Of a DNA stretch of 64,000 nt, positions 8,476 to 17,038 are shown piece after piece (the stretch's first letter is position 1; each line of letters begins with the position of its first letter). The stretch spans positions 122,031 to 186,030 of the forward strand of contig JABAKE010000008.1 in assembly GCA_019779905.1 (NCBI GenBank), written 5' to 3'. The DNA comes from Modestobacter lapidis (lineage in GTDB: Bacteria > Actinomycetota > Actinomycetes > Mycobacteriales > Geodermatophilaceae). The notes beneath the pieces were generated by a model that saw nothing but the letters and a program-made list of their open reading frames with translations, did not search any database and was not told the origin of the DNA. The translations under genes and the position numbers were made by a program.

Positions 8476-9201
8476 TCACCCCCGGGACCAGTGCGCCGCG
8501 CTGCGGCCGCCGCCCTCGGGGTCGGCCTCGAGCCCGACCCGCCCGGCCAGCGCCGCGGCCTCCACCCGGGTGGCCACCTTCAGCTGTCGCAGCAGGTTGG
8601 CCACCAGCCGCTTCACCGTGCGCTCGGACACGTGCAGCGTGGTGGCGATGTCCACGGTGCTCGTGCCGGCCGACACCAGCCGCCACAGCCGGCGGTCCTC
8701 GCTGGTCAGCCGCTCGACGATGCCCTGGTCGTCGCTCGGCGCGGAGTCGGCCAGCAGCTGGCGCAGCAGCGGCTCGGGGATCACCGACCAGCCGTCGAGC
8801 ACCGCCAGCAGCGGGAGCACCAGCGCCTCGGGCGTGGCGGTCTTGGGCAGGAACCCGGCCGCCCCGGCGCGCAGCGCCTCCAGCGCGGCATCCGGCTCGG
8901 CCAGCCCGGACAGCGCGATGATCCGGGTCATCGGCGCGGCCCGGCGGATGGCCGCGATCGCCCGGACGCCGCCGGGTGGCGGCATGTGCAGGTCGACGAC
9001 GGCGACGTCGGCCATGTGCCGGCGGACCAGCGCCGCCCCGGCCGAGGCGTCGTCCGTCGTCCCGACGACCCGCACCCGGCCCTCGCTCACCGGCGGCAGC
9101 AGCAGCGACAGGCCGCGACTGAACAGCGGGTGGTCGTCGATGACCACCACGTCCACCGGAGGACCGTGCCCAGCCCCGGCACCGATCCCGTGTTCTCCCA
9201 C
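8476..9201 (-). CDS. LuxR/NarL-family response regulator
   Basis: About 241 residues: a receiver domain beginning VVVIDDHPLFSRGL, with phospho-acceptor Asp in VAVVDLHMP and conserved Lys in GFLPKTATPEAL, then a C-terminal helix-turn-helix (RLTSEDRRLWRLVSAG, DIATTLHVSERTVKRLVANL). The HTH is slightly divergent from NarL (SEDR instead of TPRE). GTG 9201 has GGGAG upstream; GTG 9156, nearer the receiver domain, is the alternative. It is divergent from the soluble histidine kinase at 9262, its likely partner, and close to the Mn catalase, a possible target. Confidence 0.88.
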   Translation of the reverse strand: MGEHGIGAGAGHGPPVDVVVIDDHPLFSRGLSLLLPPVSEGRVRVVGTTDDASAGAALVRRHMADVAVVDLHMPPPGGVRAIAAIRRAAPMTRIIALSGLAEPDAALEALRAGAAGFLPKTATPEALVLPLLAVLDGWSVIPEPLLRQLLADSAPSDDQGIVERLTSEDRRLWRLVSAGTSTVDIATTLHVSERTVKRLVANLLRQLKVATRVEAAALAGRVGLEADPEGGGRSAAHWSRG

Positions 9202-9261
9202 GTCACTCCCTGAACGAGCTGCGCCCGGCGTGGCTGACCGACCGCACTCCCGGAGGTGCCC

Positions 9262-9972
9262 GTGACCCTGTCCGCCGACACACGCCCGTCCATTCCGACC
9301 GGACTGCTCACCGACCTGCTCCAGGCGGTCCGGTCCCGGCTGCGGCCCCGCCCCACCGAGCCGGTCGCCCCGGCCGACGCGCTGGTACGTGCGCTGTGCC
9401 ACGACATGCGCAGCCCGCTCGCGTCGCTGGAGTCGCTGCTGGACCACCTCGACGGGAACACCCCTCCGCAGCTGGTGCAGCTGGCCCGGGACCAGGCGCA
9501 CCAGCTCGCGTCCATGCTGCGCACCGCCGACGCCACCGGCGGGGCCCCCGAGCGGCGCGGCACCCGCCGGCTCGGCGACGTGGTGCGGGCCTCGGTGGCC
9601 TCCGCCGGCCTGCCCCGCGCCCAGCTCACCGTCGAGCTCGGCGAGGACGCCTGCAACGTGGTGGTGGCCGACGCCCGGGTGCAGCGGATCCTGACCAACC
9701 TGCTGGAGAACGCGCACCGGCACGGCCGTGGGGCCGCGGTGCGGCTGCGGGTGGACCGTCGGGACGTCTGGGTCGACCTCGCACTCACCCAGGCCGGCGT
9801 GCCGGCCGACCAGGTGCTCGGCCACCTGACCCGGACCGAGCCACCGGTGGACCTCACCGGGCTGGGGTTGTGGTCGGTGCAGCGCCAGACCCTCGAGCTG
9901 GGCGGCCGGCTGGCCTGGTACACCGACGACGACGGCGCCTTCACCCTCGTCGTCCGGCTGCCCGACCGTTGA
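9262..9972 (+). CDS. Soluble sensor histidine kinase
   Basis: A 236-residue kinase with a HisKA-type H-box ALCHDMRSPLASLESLL near residue 47 and an HATPase domain carrying N-box RILTNLLENAHRHGRG and G-box LTGLGLWSVQ. There is no membrane segment and almost no N-terminal sensor region, so the signal must be cytoplasmic or arrive through another protein. The GTG at 9262 follows CGGAGG with five-base spacing; an in-frame GTG at 9256 overlaps that site and was rejected. It is divergent from the response regulator and precedes Mn catalase on the same strand, hinting at an oxidative-stress role (inference). Confidence 0.85.
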   Translation: MTLSADTRPSIPTGLLTDLLQAVRSRLRPRPTEPVAPADALVRALCHDMRSPLASLESLLDHLDGNTPPQLVQLARDQAHQLASMLRTADATGGAPERRGTRRLGDVVRASVASAGLPRAQLTVELGEDACNVVVADARVQRILTNLLENAHRHGRGAAVRLRVDRRDVWVDLALTQAGVPADQVLGHLTRTEPPVDLTGLGLWSVQRQTLELGGRLAWYTDDDGAFTLVVRLPDR

Positions 9973-10085
9973 ACGACAGGTCGGCCCCGGCGGGCCACCG
10001 GACGGCACGGGGGTGACACCCGGCGCGGGCAGATCAGAGACGTCACCGCGAGGGCGGCGACAGCGACGACGCAGAGGAGACGCCC

Positions 10086-10949
10086 GTGTTCACGCACACC
10101 CACGCCCTGCAGTACGAGGCCAAGCCCGACGGCCCCGACGCCAACTACGCCCGCCGGCTCCAGGAGGTGCTCGGCGGCCAGTGGGGCGAGATGACCGTCG
10201 CCACCCAGTACCTGCTGCAGGGCTGGAACTGCCGGCTGCCCGGCAAGTACAAGGACATGCTGCTGGCCATCGGCACCGAGGAGCTGGCCCACGTCGAGAT
10301 CCTGGTGACGCTGATCGACCGGCTGCTGGACCACCAGCCGCTCAAGCCGGACTCGGCCGACCACTCCAAGGAGAGCGCGGCCGCCTACGGGCAGAGCAAC
10401 CCGCAGCACGCCATCGTCAACGGTGGTGGGGCCTCCTACATGGACAGCATGGGCGTGCCGTGGAGCGGCGGGTACGTGACCGCCAGCGGCAACCTGATGG
10501 CCGACTTCCACTACAACGCCACCGCCGAGATGATGGGCCGGCTGCAGGTCTCCCGGCTCTACAACATGACCGACGACCCGGGCGTGAAGGACACCCTCCG
10601 CTTCCTGATCACCCGCGACCACTACCACCAGATGCAGTGGCTGGCCGCCGCCGAGGAGCTCAAGGCGGACGGGCTGGACGGCATCCCGGTGCCGGAGGCC
10701 TACCCGCTGGAGGAGGAGCTGCCGGAGTTCGCCTACACGTTCCTCGACGCCTCCGACGGCCCCGAGGCCGCGGCCGGCCGGTGGGCGAACGGCCCGGCGC
10801 TGGACGGCACGGACAACACCATGCGGGCCGCCCCGATCGCCGCGCACGCCGACGCGCCGATCCTCCCGCCGGGTGACCCGCGCCTGTTCGGCACGCCGCC
10901 GGTGCCCGGGCAGTCGCTGCTGCAGCGCGCCAAGGACGCCCTCAAGTAG
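10086..10949 (+). CDS. Manganese catalase
   Basis: A 287-residue non-haem catalase that dismutates hydrogen peroxide at a dimanganese site. The ligand-bearing helices are visible: GEMTVATQYLLQGWN, GTEELAHVEILVTL (Glu/His ligands) and later AEMMGRLQVSRLYNMTDDPGVKDTL with RDHYHQMQW. Length matches the family. The GTG at 10086 follows GAGGAG at six-base spacing. Such catalases are common in desiccation-tolerant actinobacteria and clostridial spores. The two-component pair just upstream may regulate it. Confidence 0.95.
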   Translation: MFTHTHALQYEAKPDGPDANYARRLQEVLGGQWGEMTVATQYLLQGWNCRLPGKYKDMLLAIGTEELAHVEILVTLIDRLLDHQPLKPDSADHSKESAAAYGQSNPQHAIVNGGGASYMDSMGVPWSGGYVTASGNLMADFHYNATAEMMGRLQVSRLYNMTDDPGVKDTLRFLITRDHYHQMQWLAAAEELKADGLDGIPVPEAYPLEEELPEFAYTFLDASDGPEAAAGRWANGPALDGTDNTMRAAPIAAHADAPILPPGDPRLFGTPPVPGQSLLQRAKDALK

Positions 10950-11065
10950 GGGGAGCTCTCCCCTGCGCCGTCGCCGTGCCGGCGCCCCGGACCCGCACCC
11001 GCACCCGCGGACCTGGGACGCCGGCACGGCGGGCCGCCCCACCTCGTTCCCGTGGAGGTCCCGCC

Positions 11066-11392
11066 GTGCACCTGTCCGTCCCCGCACCGCACGTTCCCGC
11101 ACCGCACGTTCCCGCCCTGCACCTGTCGCTGCCCCGGCTGACCGGGCGGCGCCCGCCCGTGGCCACGGCCCTGCTGACCGCCGTCTACGCCGCGGCCGTC
11201 GTCGTGGCGCTGGCCGCGCCCGGTGCCGACACCCTGGCCGGGCTCGTCGTCCTGGCCGGCCTGACCGCCCGCTGGGCCGTGCACCGCCGCCGATCGACCG
11301 CCGGCGCGGTCGCCGTTACGACCGGGGCGGCGGACGCCGTCGTGCCGGAACCGGCCGTGGCACCCACCGCCGCCCCGGCGACCGCCGCCTGA
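11066..11392 (+). CDS. Small hypothetical membrane protein with VPAPH repeats
   Basis: A 108-residue protein of unknown function. Residues 5-19 are three copies of VPA(P/L)H, encoded by a 15-nt tandem repeat at 11078-11122. Two hydrophobic segments (about residues 32-50 and 55-70) are followed by RWAVHRRR and an Ala/Val/Pro-rich tail. The GTG at 11066 has a GGAGG site seven bases upstream. A perfect terminator follows the stop, supporting a real transcript end. No family is recognised. Confidence 0.55.
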   Translation: MHLSVPAPHVPAPHVPALHLSLPRLTGRRPPVATALLTAVYAAAVVVALAAPGADTLAGLVVLAGLTARWAVHRRRSTAGAVAVTTGAADAVVPEPAVAPTAAPATAA

Positions 11393-11398
11393 AGCACG

Positions 11399-11434
11399 AC
11401 GCGAGGCCCGCCCCACCAGGGACGGGCCTCGCGT
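11399..11434. terminator. Strong hairpin terminator between convergent genes
   Basis: Perfect 12-bp arms ACGCGAGGCCCG (11399-11410) and CGGGCCTCGCGT (11423-11434) with a 12-base loop. It lies just after the small membrane protein and before the end of the acetate permease gene on the other strand, so it can serve both directions. Confidence 0.85.
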
Positions 11435-11497
11435 GCGGCCTCGCTGCAGGGGCCCGCGGCGAACGTGCGAGCCGTGGGGGGGCAGCGAGGTCCTCTT

Positions 11498-13111
11498 TCA
11501 GTGCGGGACCGCCTTCTCCGCGCCGATGCCGGTCAGCGACCGGACCTCCAGCTCGGCGTACTTGTCGACGTCCGGGCGCTCCTTGGAAACCTTGGTGCCC
11601 AGCCAGCCGAGGAAGAACGACAGCGGGATGGAGACCAGGCCCGGGTTGTTCAGCGGGAACCAGGCGAAGTCCACGCTCGGGAACATCGACGTCTCCGCAC
11701 CCGACACGACCGGCGAGAAGATGATCAGCCCGACGCAGACGATCAGCCCGCCGTAGATCGACCACAGCGCGCCCTGGGTGGTGAAGTTCTTCCAGAACAG
11801 CGTGTAGAGGATCGTGGGCAGGTTGGCCGAGGCCGCCACGGCGAAGGCCAGTGCGACCAGGAAGGCGATGTTCAGCCCGGCGCGCAGGGCCAGGATGCCC
11901 AGGCCGATCGAGACCGCCCCGATGACGACGGCGGTGATCCGGGCGACCTTGACCTCCCCGTTCGGCGGCACCTCGCCCTTCTTGATGACCGAGGCGTAGA
12001 CGTCGTGCGCGAAGGACGCCGACGCCGTGATGGTCAGACCGGCGACGACGGCGAGGATCGTGGCGAACGCCACCCCGGCGATGATGCCCAGCAGCACGGT
12101 GCCACCGAGTTCGAAGGCCAGCAGTGGCGCCGCCGAGTTGACCCCGCCGGGTGCGCCGAGGATGGTCTCGGATCCGACCAGCGCCCCGGCGCCGTAGCCG
12201 ATCACCAGGCTGAACAGGTAGAACGCGCCGATCAGCCAGATCGCCCAGACCACGGACTTCCGGGCGTCCTTGGCCGTGGGCACCGTGTAGAAGCGCATCA
12301 GCACGTGCGGCAGGCCGGCGGTGCCGAGCACCAGGGCCAGCGCCAGGCTGATGAAGTCCAGCTTCGTCGTGCCGGACAGGCCGTACCGCGCGCCCGGCTC
12401 CAGGACCTGCGGGCCCTCGGCCTCGACCGCCCCGCCCAGCAGCGAGGACAGGTTGAACCCGTACTTGCCGAGCACCCAGACGGTCATGACCAGCGCACCG
12501 GCGATGAGCAGCGTCGCCTTGATCATCTGCACGTACGTGGTGCCACGCATGCCACCGACCAGCACGTAGAAGATCATCAGCGCGCCGACGATGGCGACCA
12601 CGGCCGCCTCGGCGACCGCGCCGCTCACCCCGAGCAGCAACGCCACCAGTCCGCCGGCACCGGCCATCTGGGCCAGCAGGTAGAACAGCGACACGAACAG
12701 CGTCGAGATGGCCGCGGCCGTCCGCACCGGCCCCTGCCGCATCCGGAACGCCAGGACGTCGGCCATGGTGAAGCGGGCGGTGTTGCGCATCAGCTCGGCG
12801 ACCAGCAGCAGCGCCACCAGCCAGGCGACGAGGAAGCCGATCGAGTACAGGAAGCCGTCGTAGCCGTAGACGGCGATGGCCCCGGCGATGCCGAGGAACG
12901 AGGCGGCCGACAGGTAGTCACCGGCGATGGCCAGGCCGTTCTGGGTGCCGGTGATGTTGCGCCCGGCTGCGTAGTAGTCGGCGGCGCTCTTGTTGTTGCG
13001 GCTCGCCCGGAAGGTGATGAACAGCGTGATGACGACGAAGGCGCCGAAGATCGAGATGTTGATCGTCGGGTTGCCGATGGTGCCGCCCTCGGCGGCGAGC
13101 AGGTCAACCAC
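11498..13111 (-). CDS. Cation/acetate symporter, sodium:solute symporter family (ActP/MctC type)
   Basis: A 537-residue permease of the SSS family with about 13 hydrophobic segments, carrying out sodium- or proton-coupled uptake of acetate and similar short monocarboxylates. The N-terminal block SAADYYAAGRNITGTQNGLA followed by GDYLSAASFLGIAG is diagnostic of ActP-like proteins. The gene overlaps the end of the DUF485 gene by 8 bases, the standard partner arrangement in actinobacteria. The GTG at 13111 is used. A CRP-like operator upstream of the pair suggests carbon-source control. Confidence 0.92.
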   Translation of the reverse strand: MVDLLAAEGGTIGNPTINISIFGAFVVITLFITFRASRNNKSAADYYAAGRNITGTQNGLAIAGDYLSAASFLGIAGAIAVYGYDGFLYSIGFLVAWLVALLLVAELMRNTARFTMADVLAFRMRQGPVRTAAAISTLFVSLFYLLAQMAGAGGLVALLLGVSGAVAEAAVVAIVGALMIFYVLVGGMRGTTYVQMIKATLLIAGALVMTVWVLGKYGFNLSSLLGGAVEAEGPQVLEPGARYGLSGTTKLDFISLALALVLGTAGLPHVLMRFYTVPTAKDARKSVVWAIWLIGAFYLFSLVIGYGAGALVGSETILGAPGGVNSAAPLLAFELGGTVLLGIIAGVAFATILAVVAGLTITASASFAHDVYASVIKKGEVPPNGEVKVARITAVVIGAVSIGLGILALRAGLNIAFLVALAFAVAASANLPTILYTLFWKNFTTQGALWSIYGGLIVCVGLIIFSPVVSGAETSMFPSVDFAWFPLNNPGLVSIPLSFFLGWLGTKVSKERPDVDKYAELEVRSLTGIGAEKAVPH

Positions 13112-13478
13112 GGGGAGGCTCCTCGGTACGGTCCGGGCCGGCGAACTCGTGGGCCTCGAGACGGTTGCGCATCTCGTCGGAGATGGGGTCGGTGTTCTTG
13201 CTCGCGTGCCGGACGTAGAGCTGGGTGATCACGAAGGTCGAGACGAACTGTCCCAGCCCCAGCAGGATGCCGAGGTTGACGTTGCCGAAGACCTCGGTGG
13301 ACATGAAGTCCTGGGCGTAGGTCGAGAGCAGCACGTAGAGCAGGTACCAGGCGAGGAACGCCACGGTCATCGGGACGGCGAAGCTGCGGAACTTGCGGCG
13401 CAGCTCGGCGAACTCGGGCGAGTCCTGGGCGGCGCGGTACTCCGCCGGACTCAACAGCTTGCGTTCTGGCTGGGTCAC
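13104..13478 (-). CDS. DUF485 membrane protein, partner of the acetate permease
   Basis: A 124-residue protein with two membrane helices (about residues 35-55 and 70-90). FRSFAVPMTVAFLAWYLLYV and LLSTYAQDFM are the hallmark DUF485 segment. DUF485 (YjcH-like) proteins are nearly always encoded just before actP; their role is unproven, perhaps assembly or modulation of the symporter. The GTG at 13478 follows AAGG. The gene overlaps the permease gene by 8 bases. Confidence 0.9.
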   Translation of the reverse strand: MTQPERKLLSPAEYRAAQDSPEFAELRRKFRSFAVPMTVAFLAWYLLYVLLSTYAQDFMSTEVFGNVNLGILLGLGQFVSTFVITQLYVRHASKNTDPISDEMRNRLEAHEFAGPDRTEEPPRG

Positions 13479-13507
13479 GGGACGCCTTCCGTGTGCGTGG
13501 CCTGAGG

Positions 13508-13523
13508 AGTGATCGCCGTCACT
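13508..13523. promoter_or_regulatory. CRP/GlxR-like operator upstream of the acetate permease operon
   Basis: AGTGATCGCCGTCACT is a perfect-arm dyad GTGA-N6-TCAC, matching the CRP/GlxR consensus TGTGA-N6-TCACA apart from the outermost base. It lies 30 bases upstream of the DUF485 start. In corynebacteria GlxR controls acetate genes; here the site is a prediction. Confidence 0.55.
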
Positions 13524-13556
13524 TTAGGCGGCCCGCCCACCGGCGGGCAGCGGCCG

Positions 13557-13602
13557 GGTTCCGGAAAGTGATCGATAAGTGACCGGGAAGCCTTCCGGAA
13601 CC
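13557..13602. repeat. Inverted repeat upstream of the acetate permease operon
   Basis: Perfect 10-bp arms GGTTCCGGAA (13557-13566) and TTCCGGAACC (13593-13602) are separated by 26 bases that include AGTGATCG. It could be an operator or the terminator of the upstream MFS gene, which ends elsewhere on the same strand at 13637. Confidence 0.5.
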
Positions 13603-13636
13603 AGCCCGGTCGACCCGGACCGGGCCGCCCCGCCGA

Positions 13637-14866
13637 TCAGACCGGGACGGCGAAGGCCCCGGACACCTCGTTCCGGTGCGCGGCCAGCAGCCGCCACAGC
13701 GCCCCGGCGAGCACGAGCAGCGCGCAGCCGGCGACGACGAAGACCGCCGGCACGCTCGTGACGCCGGCCAGCAGGCCACCGGCCAGCGCACCGAGCGGGA
13801 TCCCGCCCCAGACCAGGGTGCGGTAGGCGCCCTGCACCCGGCCGAAGAGCTCCTCCGGGATCAGCGCCTGCCGCAGCGACATGGTCAGCACGTTCCAGAA
13901 GAGCACTCCGGCCGCCCCCACCCCGAGCAGCACCCCGGCGACGACGCCGTGGGTGGTCAGCCCCAGCGCGAGGGTCATGGCCGCGGCCAGGCCGGCGCCC
14001 AGGACCAGCGTGGCGGAGCGCCCGATCCGGGCGGCCAGCGGAGCGGCGGCGAGCCCGCCGAGCACCGCGCCCACCCCGGAGGCGGTGAGCAGCAGCCCGA
14101 ACCCGGCCTCGCCGATCCGCAGGGTCTCCAGCGCGTAGAGCACCAGGACGCCGGTGGTCATCGACTGCAGCAGCGACGTCGTCGCCGACACCGCGGTGAG
14201 CCCGCGGAGGAACCGGTGCCGCCACAGCCAGGCGACGCCCTCGGCGACGTCCCGGCGGATGGTGGTCGGCGGCCCCGCGGCGAGCCTCCCCGGCCGGTGG
14301 TTGCCGGCGATGCCCAGCACCAGGACGGCGCCGAGCAGGAACGCCCCGCTGGTGGTCAGCAGCGGCGCGGCGACGGCGAGGGCGAACAGCAGCGACCCCA
14401 GCGGCGCGCCGACGAACGCCTGGCTGGCCTCCTCGGCGACGGTGATCAGCCCGTTGCCGCGATCGAGCTGGTTGCGGTGGACGACCTGCGGCAGCATCGC
14501 CCGGGCCGCGCTGTCGTACACCGTCTCGGCTCCGCCGACGACGAAGGCGACGACATAGAGCACGGGCAGCGAGAGCGCGCCGGCGAGCACGGTCGCGGCC
14601 AGCGCGGCCAGCGCCAGGGCCCGCACGGTGTTGGCCGCGGCCATCGCCCGCTTCCGGTCCACGCGGTCCACCACCGCCCCGGCCGGCAGCGCGAACAGCA
14701 ACCAGGGCAGGAAGGCCAGCGAGGTCAGCGCGGCGACCAGCACCGGGTCGCGGGTCAGCGTCGCCGCGAGCAGCGGCAGCGCCACCCGGTTCACCCCGTC
14801 GGCCAGGTTGGACGACGCGCTGGCGGCGAACAGCCGCCAGAACGCCGGGCCGAGGGAGCGGGACAC
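13637..14866 (-). CDS. MFS transporter (MFS_3/enterobactin-exporter-like)
   Basis: A 409-residue, 12-helix major facilitator superfamily protein, probably a proton-driven exporter. The N-terminal sequence FWRLFAASASSNLADGVNRV and the loop GAVVDRVDRKRAM (motif A position) match the EntS/tetracycline-type MFS_3 group. FNVLTMSLRQ-like and LFGRVQGAYRTLVWGGIPLG segments near the C-terminus are also typical. The GTG at 14866 gives a clean start. It is divergent from the two-component kinase at 15027. The substrate is unknown; a two-component-controlled drug exporter is one possibility. Confidence 0.85.
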   Translation of the reverse strand: MSRSLGPAFWRLFAASASSNLADGVNRVALPLLAATLTRDPVLVAALTSLAFLPWLLFALPAGAVVDRVDRKRAMAAANTVRALALAALAATVLAGALSLPVLYVVAFVVGGAETVYDSAARAMLPQVVHRNQLDRGNGLITVAEEASQAFVGAPLGSLLFALAVAAPLLTTSGAFLLGAVLVLGIAGNHRPGRLAAGPPTTIRRDVAEGVAWLWRHRFLRGLTAVSATTSLLQSMTTGVLVLYALETLRIGEAGFGLLLTASGVGAVLGGLAAAPLAARIGRSATLVLGAGLAAAMTLALGLTTHGVVAGVLLGVGAAGVLFWNVLTMSLRQALIPEELFGRVQGAYRTLVWGGIPLGALAGGLLAGVTSVPAVFVVAGCALLVLAGALWRLLAAHRNEVSGAFAVPV

Positions 14867-15013
14867 GCCCGAACCCTGCCAGCCCCGGCGGTGTCCCCGG
14901 CACGCGCCGCGCGGAACGGGAGGGGACACCACCGGCACGCTGCCGACGGGGTCATCCCGGGGTGGGACCGGCGGCTCACCCCGCAGGACGACGACGCCGC
15001 CTCCCGCGCTACC

Positions 15014-15019
15014 TAAGGT
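15014..15019 (+). promoter_or_regulatory. -10 hexamer of a leaderless promoter
   Basis: TAAGGT fits TANNNT and ends 7 bases before the ATG at 15027, with no ribosome site between. Transcription starting at the ATG is the simple reading. Confidence 0.55.
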
Positions 15020-15026
15020 CGGCAGC

Positions 15027-16262
15027 ATGGACCAGCCGCTGCCCGAACGTCTGGCGGCCCGGCTCCGCAGGCACCCGTTCGCCGTCGACGTCGCGATCGC
15101 CGCGGCGCTGGTCCTGGTCGCGCTGCTGTTCCAGGACGGCACGCTCGACGGGGACACGCCGCTGGTCATCCTGCTGCTGCTGGCCCCGCTGGCCTGGCGC
15201 CGGCGGGCACCGGTCCCGGCGGCCGGCGTGGTCGTCGCCGTCGGGCTCCTGCAGCTCGTCATCGTCGACGACTTCCTGTTCGCCGACGTCGCCGCGCTGG
15301 TCATGGTCCACGCGCTCGCCGCCTACGCGCCCCGCTGGGCCGGCCGCGCCGGGCTGGGAGCCGGCCTCGTCGGCGCGGTGCTGGCGTCGGCCCAGTACTT
15401 CAGCGCCGGCGACGTCTACACCTTCGCAGCCAACGCCGGTGCGATCGGGGTGACCGTGGTCGCCGCCTGGGCGCTGGGCGACCTGCGCCGCGCCCGGCTG
15501 CAGCAGCTCGCCGGCCTGCAGGAGCGGGCCCGGCTGCTCGAGCTGGAGCGGGAGCAGGAGATGCGGCTGGCGGCGACCGCCGAGCGGGCCCGGATCGCCC
15601 GGGAGATGCACGACGTCGTCGCCCACTCCCTGTCGGTGGTGATCGCGCAGGCCGACGGCGGCCGGTACGCGGGGCGGTCCGACCCGGCCGCCGCGGCCGG
15701 CGCCCTGGAGGCGATCGCGGCCACCGGCCGGCAGGCGCTGACCGACATGCGCTCCCTGCTCGGGGTGCTCCGCGACGGCGGCGGCGAGGAGTACGCGCCC
15801 CAGCCCGACGTCGCGGCGATCGACCAGTTGGTCGCCGACGTGCGGGCCAGCGGCCTGGACGTCGACCTGATCGTGGAGGGCACGCCGCAGCCGCTGCCGG
15901 CCGGTCCGCAGCTGGCGGCCTACCGGATCGTGCAGGAGTCGCTGACCAACGTGCTCAAGCACGCGGGCCCGGCGAGCCGCGCCTGGGTGCGGCTGCACTG
16001 GCGGCCGGACGGGCTGGAGCTGGCGGTGCTGGACGACGGGCGGGGCGCCTCGGCCGGGTTCGCCGAGCGCGACACCGAGGTGCTGGACGGCGCGTCGGGG
16101 AACCGGCCGCGCACCGGGCACGGCCTCGGCGACGGGCTCGGGCAGGGGCTGCTGGGCATGCGGGAGCGGGCCGAGCTGCACGGCGGCCGGCTGACCGCCG
16201 CGCCGCGCACCGGCGGCGGCTTCGGGGTGCACGCCCTGCTCCCCTACCGTCCTCCCCGATGA
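15027..16262 (+). CDS. NarL-type (HPK7) sensor histidine kinase
   Basis: A 411-residue membrane kinase. Residues 20-165 hold five or six hydrophobic segments, then a short coiled coil (LQERARLLELEREQEMR), a HisKA_3 domain with phospho-acceptor His in REMHDVVAHSLSVV, and an HATPase domain with YRIVQESLTNVLKHAG, VLDDGRGA and GQGLLGMRERAELHGG. This is the DesK/NarL-partner class. Its stop overlaps the start of the response regulator as ATGA, so the pair is co-translated. The signal is unknown; divergence from an MFS exporter suggests envelope or drug sensing (inference). Confidence 0.92.
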   Translation: MDQPLPERLAARLRRHPFAVDVAIAAALVLVALLFQDGTLDGDTPLVILLLLAPLAWRRRAPVPAAGVVVAVGLLQLVIVDDFLFADVAALVMVHALAAYAPRWAGRAGLGAGLVGAVLASAQYFSAGDVYTFAANAGAIGVTVVAAWALGDLRRARLQQLAGLQERARLLELEREQEMRLAATAERARIAREMHDVVAHSLSVVIAQADGGRYAGRSDPAAAAGALEAIAATGRQALTDMRSLLGVLRDGGGEEYAPQPDVAAIDQLVADVRASGLDVDLIVEGTPQPLPAGPQLAAYRIVQESLTNVLKHAGPASRAWVRLHWRPDGLELAVLDDGRGASAGFAERDTEVLDGASGNRPRTGHGLGDGLGQGLLGMRERAELHGGRLTAAPRTGGGFGVHALLPYRPPR

Positions 16263-16966
16263 ACAGCAGCCCGATCCGCGTCGTCCTCGTCGACGACCAG
16301 CAGCTGGTCCGGGCCGGCTTCCGGATGGTCATCGACTCCCAGCCCGACCTGACCGTGGTCGGCGAGGCCGGGGACGGCGCCGCGGCGGTCGACGTGCTGC
16401 GCCGGACGGCGGCCGACGTGGTGCTGATGGACGTCCGGATGCCGGGTACCGACGGCATCGCCGCCACCGGGCAGGTCGCCGCGCTGCCCGACCCGCCGCG
16501 GGTGGTCGTGCTGACCACCTTCGACCTCGACGAGTACGTGGTGGCCGCGATCGGCGCCGGGGCCAGCGGGTTCCTGCTCAAGGACGCGCAGCCGGAGGAG
16601 CTGCTCGCCGCGGTGCGCACCGTGCACGCCGGCGAGGCGGTGATCGCGGCCAGCTCCACCCGGCGGCTGCTGCAGCACGTCGCACCGATGCTGCGCGGTT
16701 CGGCCGCGTCGGTGGCGGCCCCGGCCGACGACCGGTCGCTGGCCGAGCTGACCCCCCGGGAGCGCGAGGTCCTGGAGCTGATGGCCTACGGCGCGACCAA
16801 CACCGAGATCGCCGGGCGGCTGTTCGTCAGCGAGGCCACGGTGAAGACCCACGTGGGGCGGGTGCTGGCCAAGACCGGCTCCCGGGACCGGGTGCAGGCC
16901 GTGGTGCTGGCCTACCGCACCGGCCTGGTGGCCCCGGCCGACCTGCTCCGCGACGCGACGAGCTGA
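16259..16966 (+). CDS. NarL/LuxR-family response regulator
   Basis: A 235-residue regulator paired with the preceding kinase through a 4-base ATGA overlap. The receiver domain begins IRVVLVDDQQLVRAGFRMV, has phospho-acceptor Asp in VVLMDVRMPGTDG and Lys in GFLLKDAQPEELL. The C-terminal LuxR-type HTH is complete: LTPREREVLELMAYGATNTE followed by LFVSEATVKTHVGRVL. Likely targets are itself and the divergent MFS exporter, from position only. Confidence 0.93.
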   Translation: MNSSPIRVVLVDDQQLVRAGFRMVIDSQPDLTVVGEAGDGAAAVDVLRRTAADVVLMDVRMPGTDGIAATGQVAALPDPPRVVVLTTFDLDEYVVAAIGAGASGFLLKDAQPEELLAAVRTVHAGEAVIAASSTRRLLQHVAPMLRGSAASVAAPADDRSLAELTPREREVLELMAYGATNTEIAGRLFVSEATVKTHVGRVLAKTGSRDRVQAVVLAYRTGLVAPADLLRDATS

Positions 16967-16975
16967 CGAGCAGCC

Positions 16976-17020
16976 GCGTGTAAGGAACGATAATGCCGCA
17001 TAACGTTCTTCCATACACGC
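16976..17020. repeat. Long imperfect palindrome before the AAA ATPase gene
   Basis: Outer arms GCGTGTA (16976-16982) and TACACGC (17014-17020) match perfectly. Inner segments AAGGAACG (16982-16989) and CGTTCTT (17004-17010) pair apart from one extra G, around the centre ATGC-C-GCAT. The stretch is AT-richer than anything around it. It could be the operator/promoter of the ATPase, a terminator for the kinase/regulator pair, or the edge of an inserted segment. Confidence 0.6.
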
Positions 17021-17038
17021 TTTGAGGATGAGTTACAG

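Noticed and set aside
16245..16250. TACCGT upstream of the response regulator as another leaderless promoter
   Set aside because: It lies inside the kinase gene and the two genes are already coupled by an ATGA overlap. The spacing of 8 bases is also longer than in the other cases.
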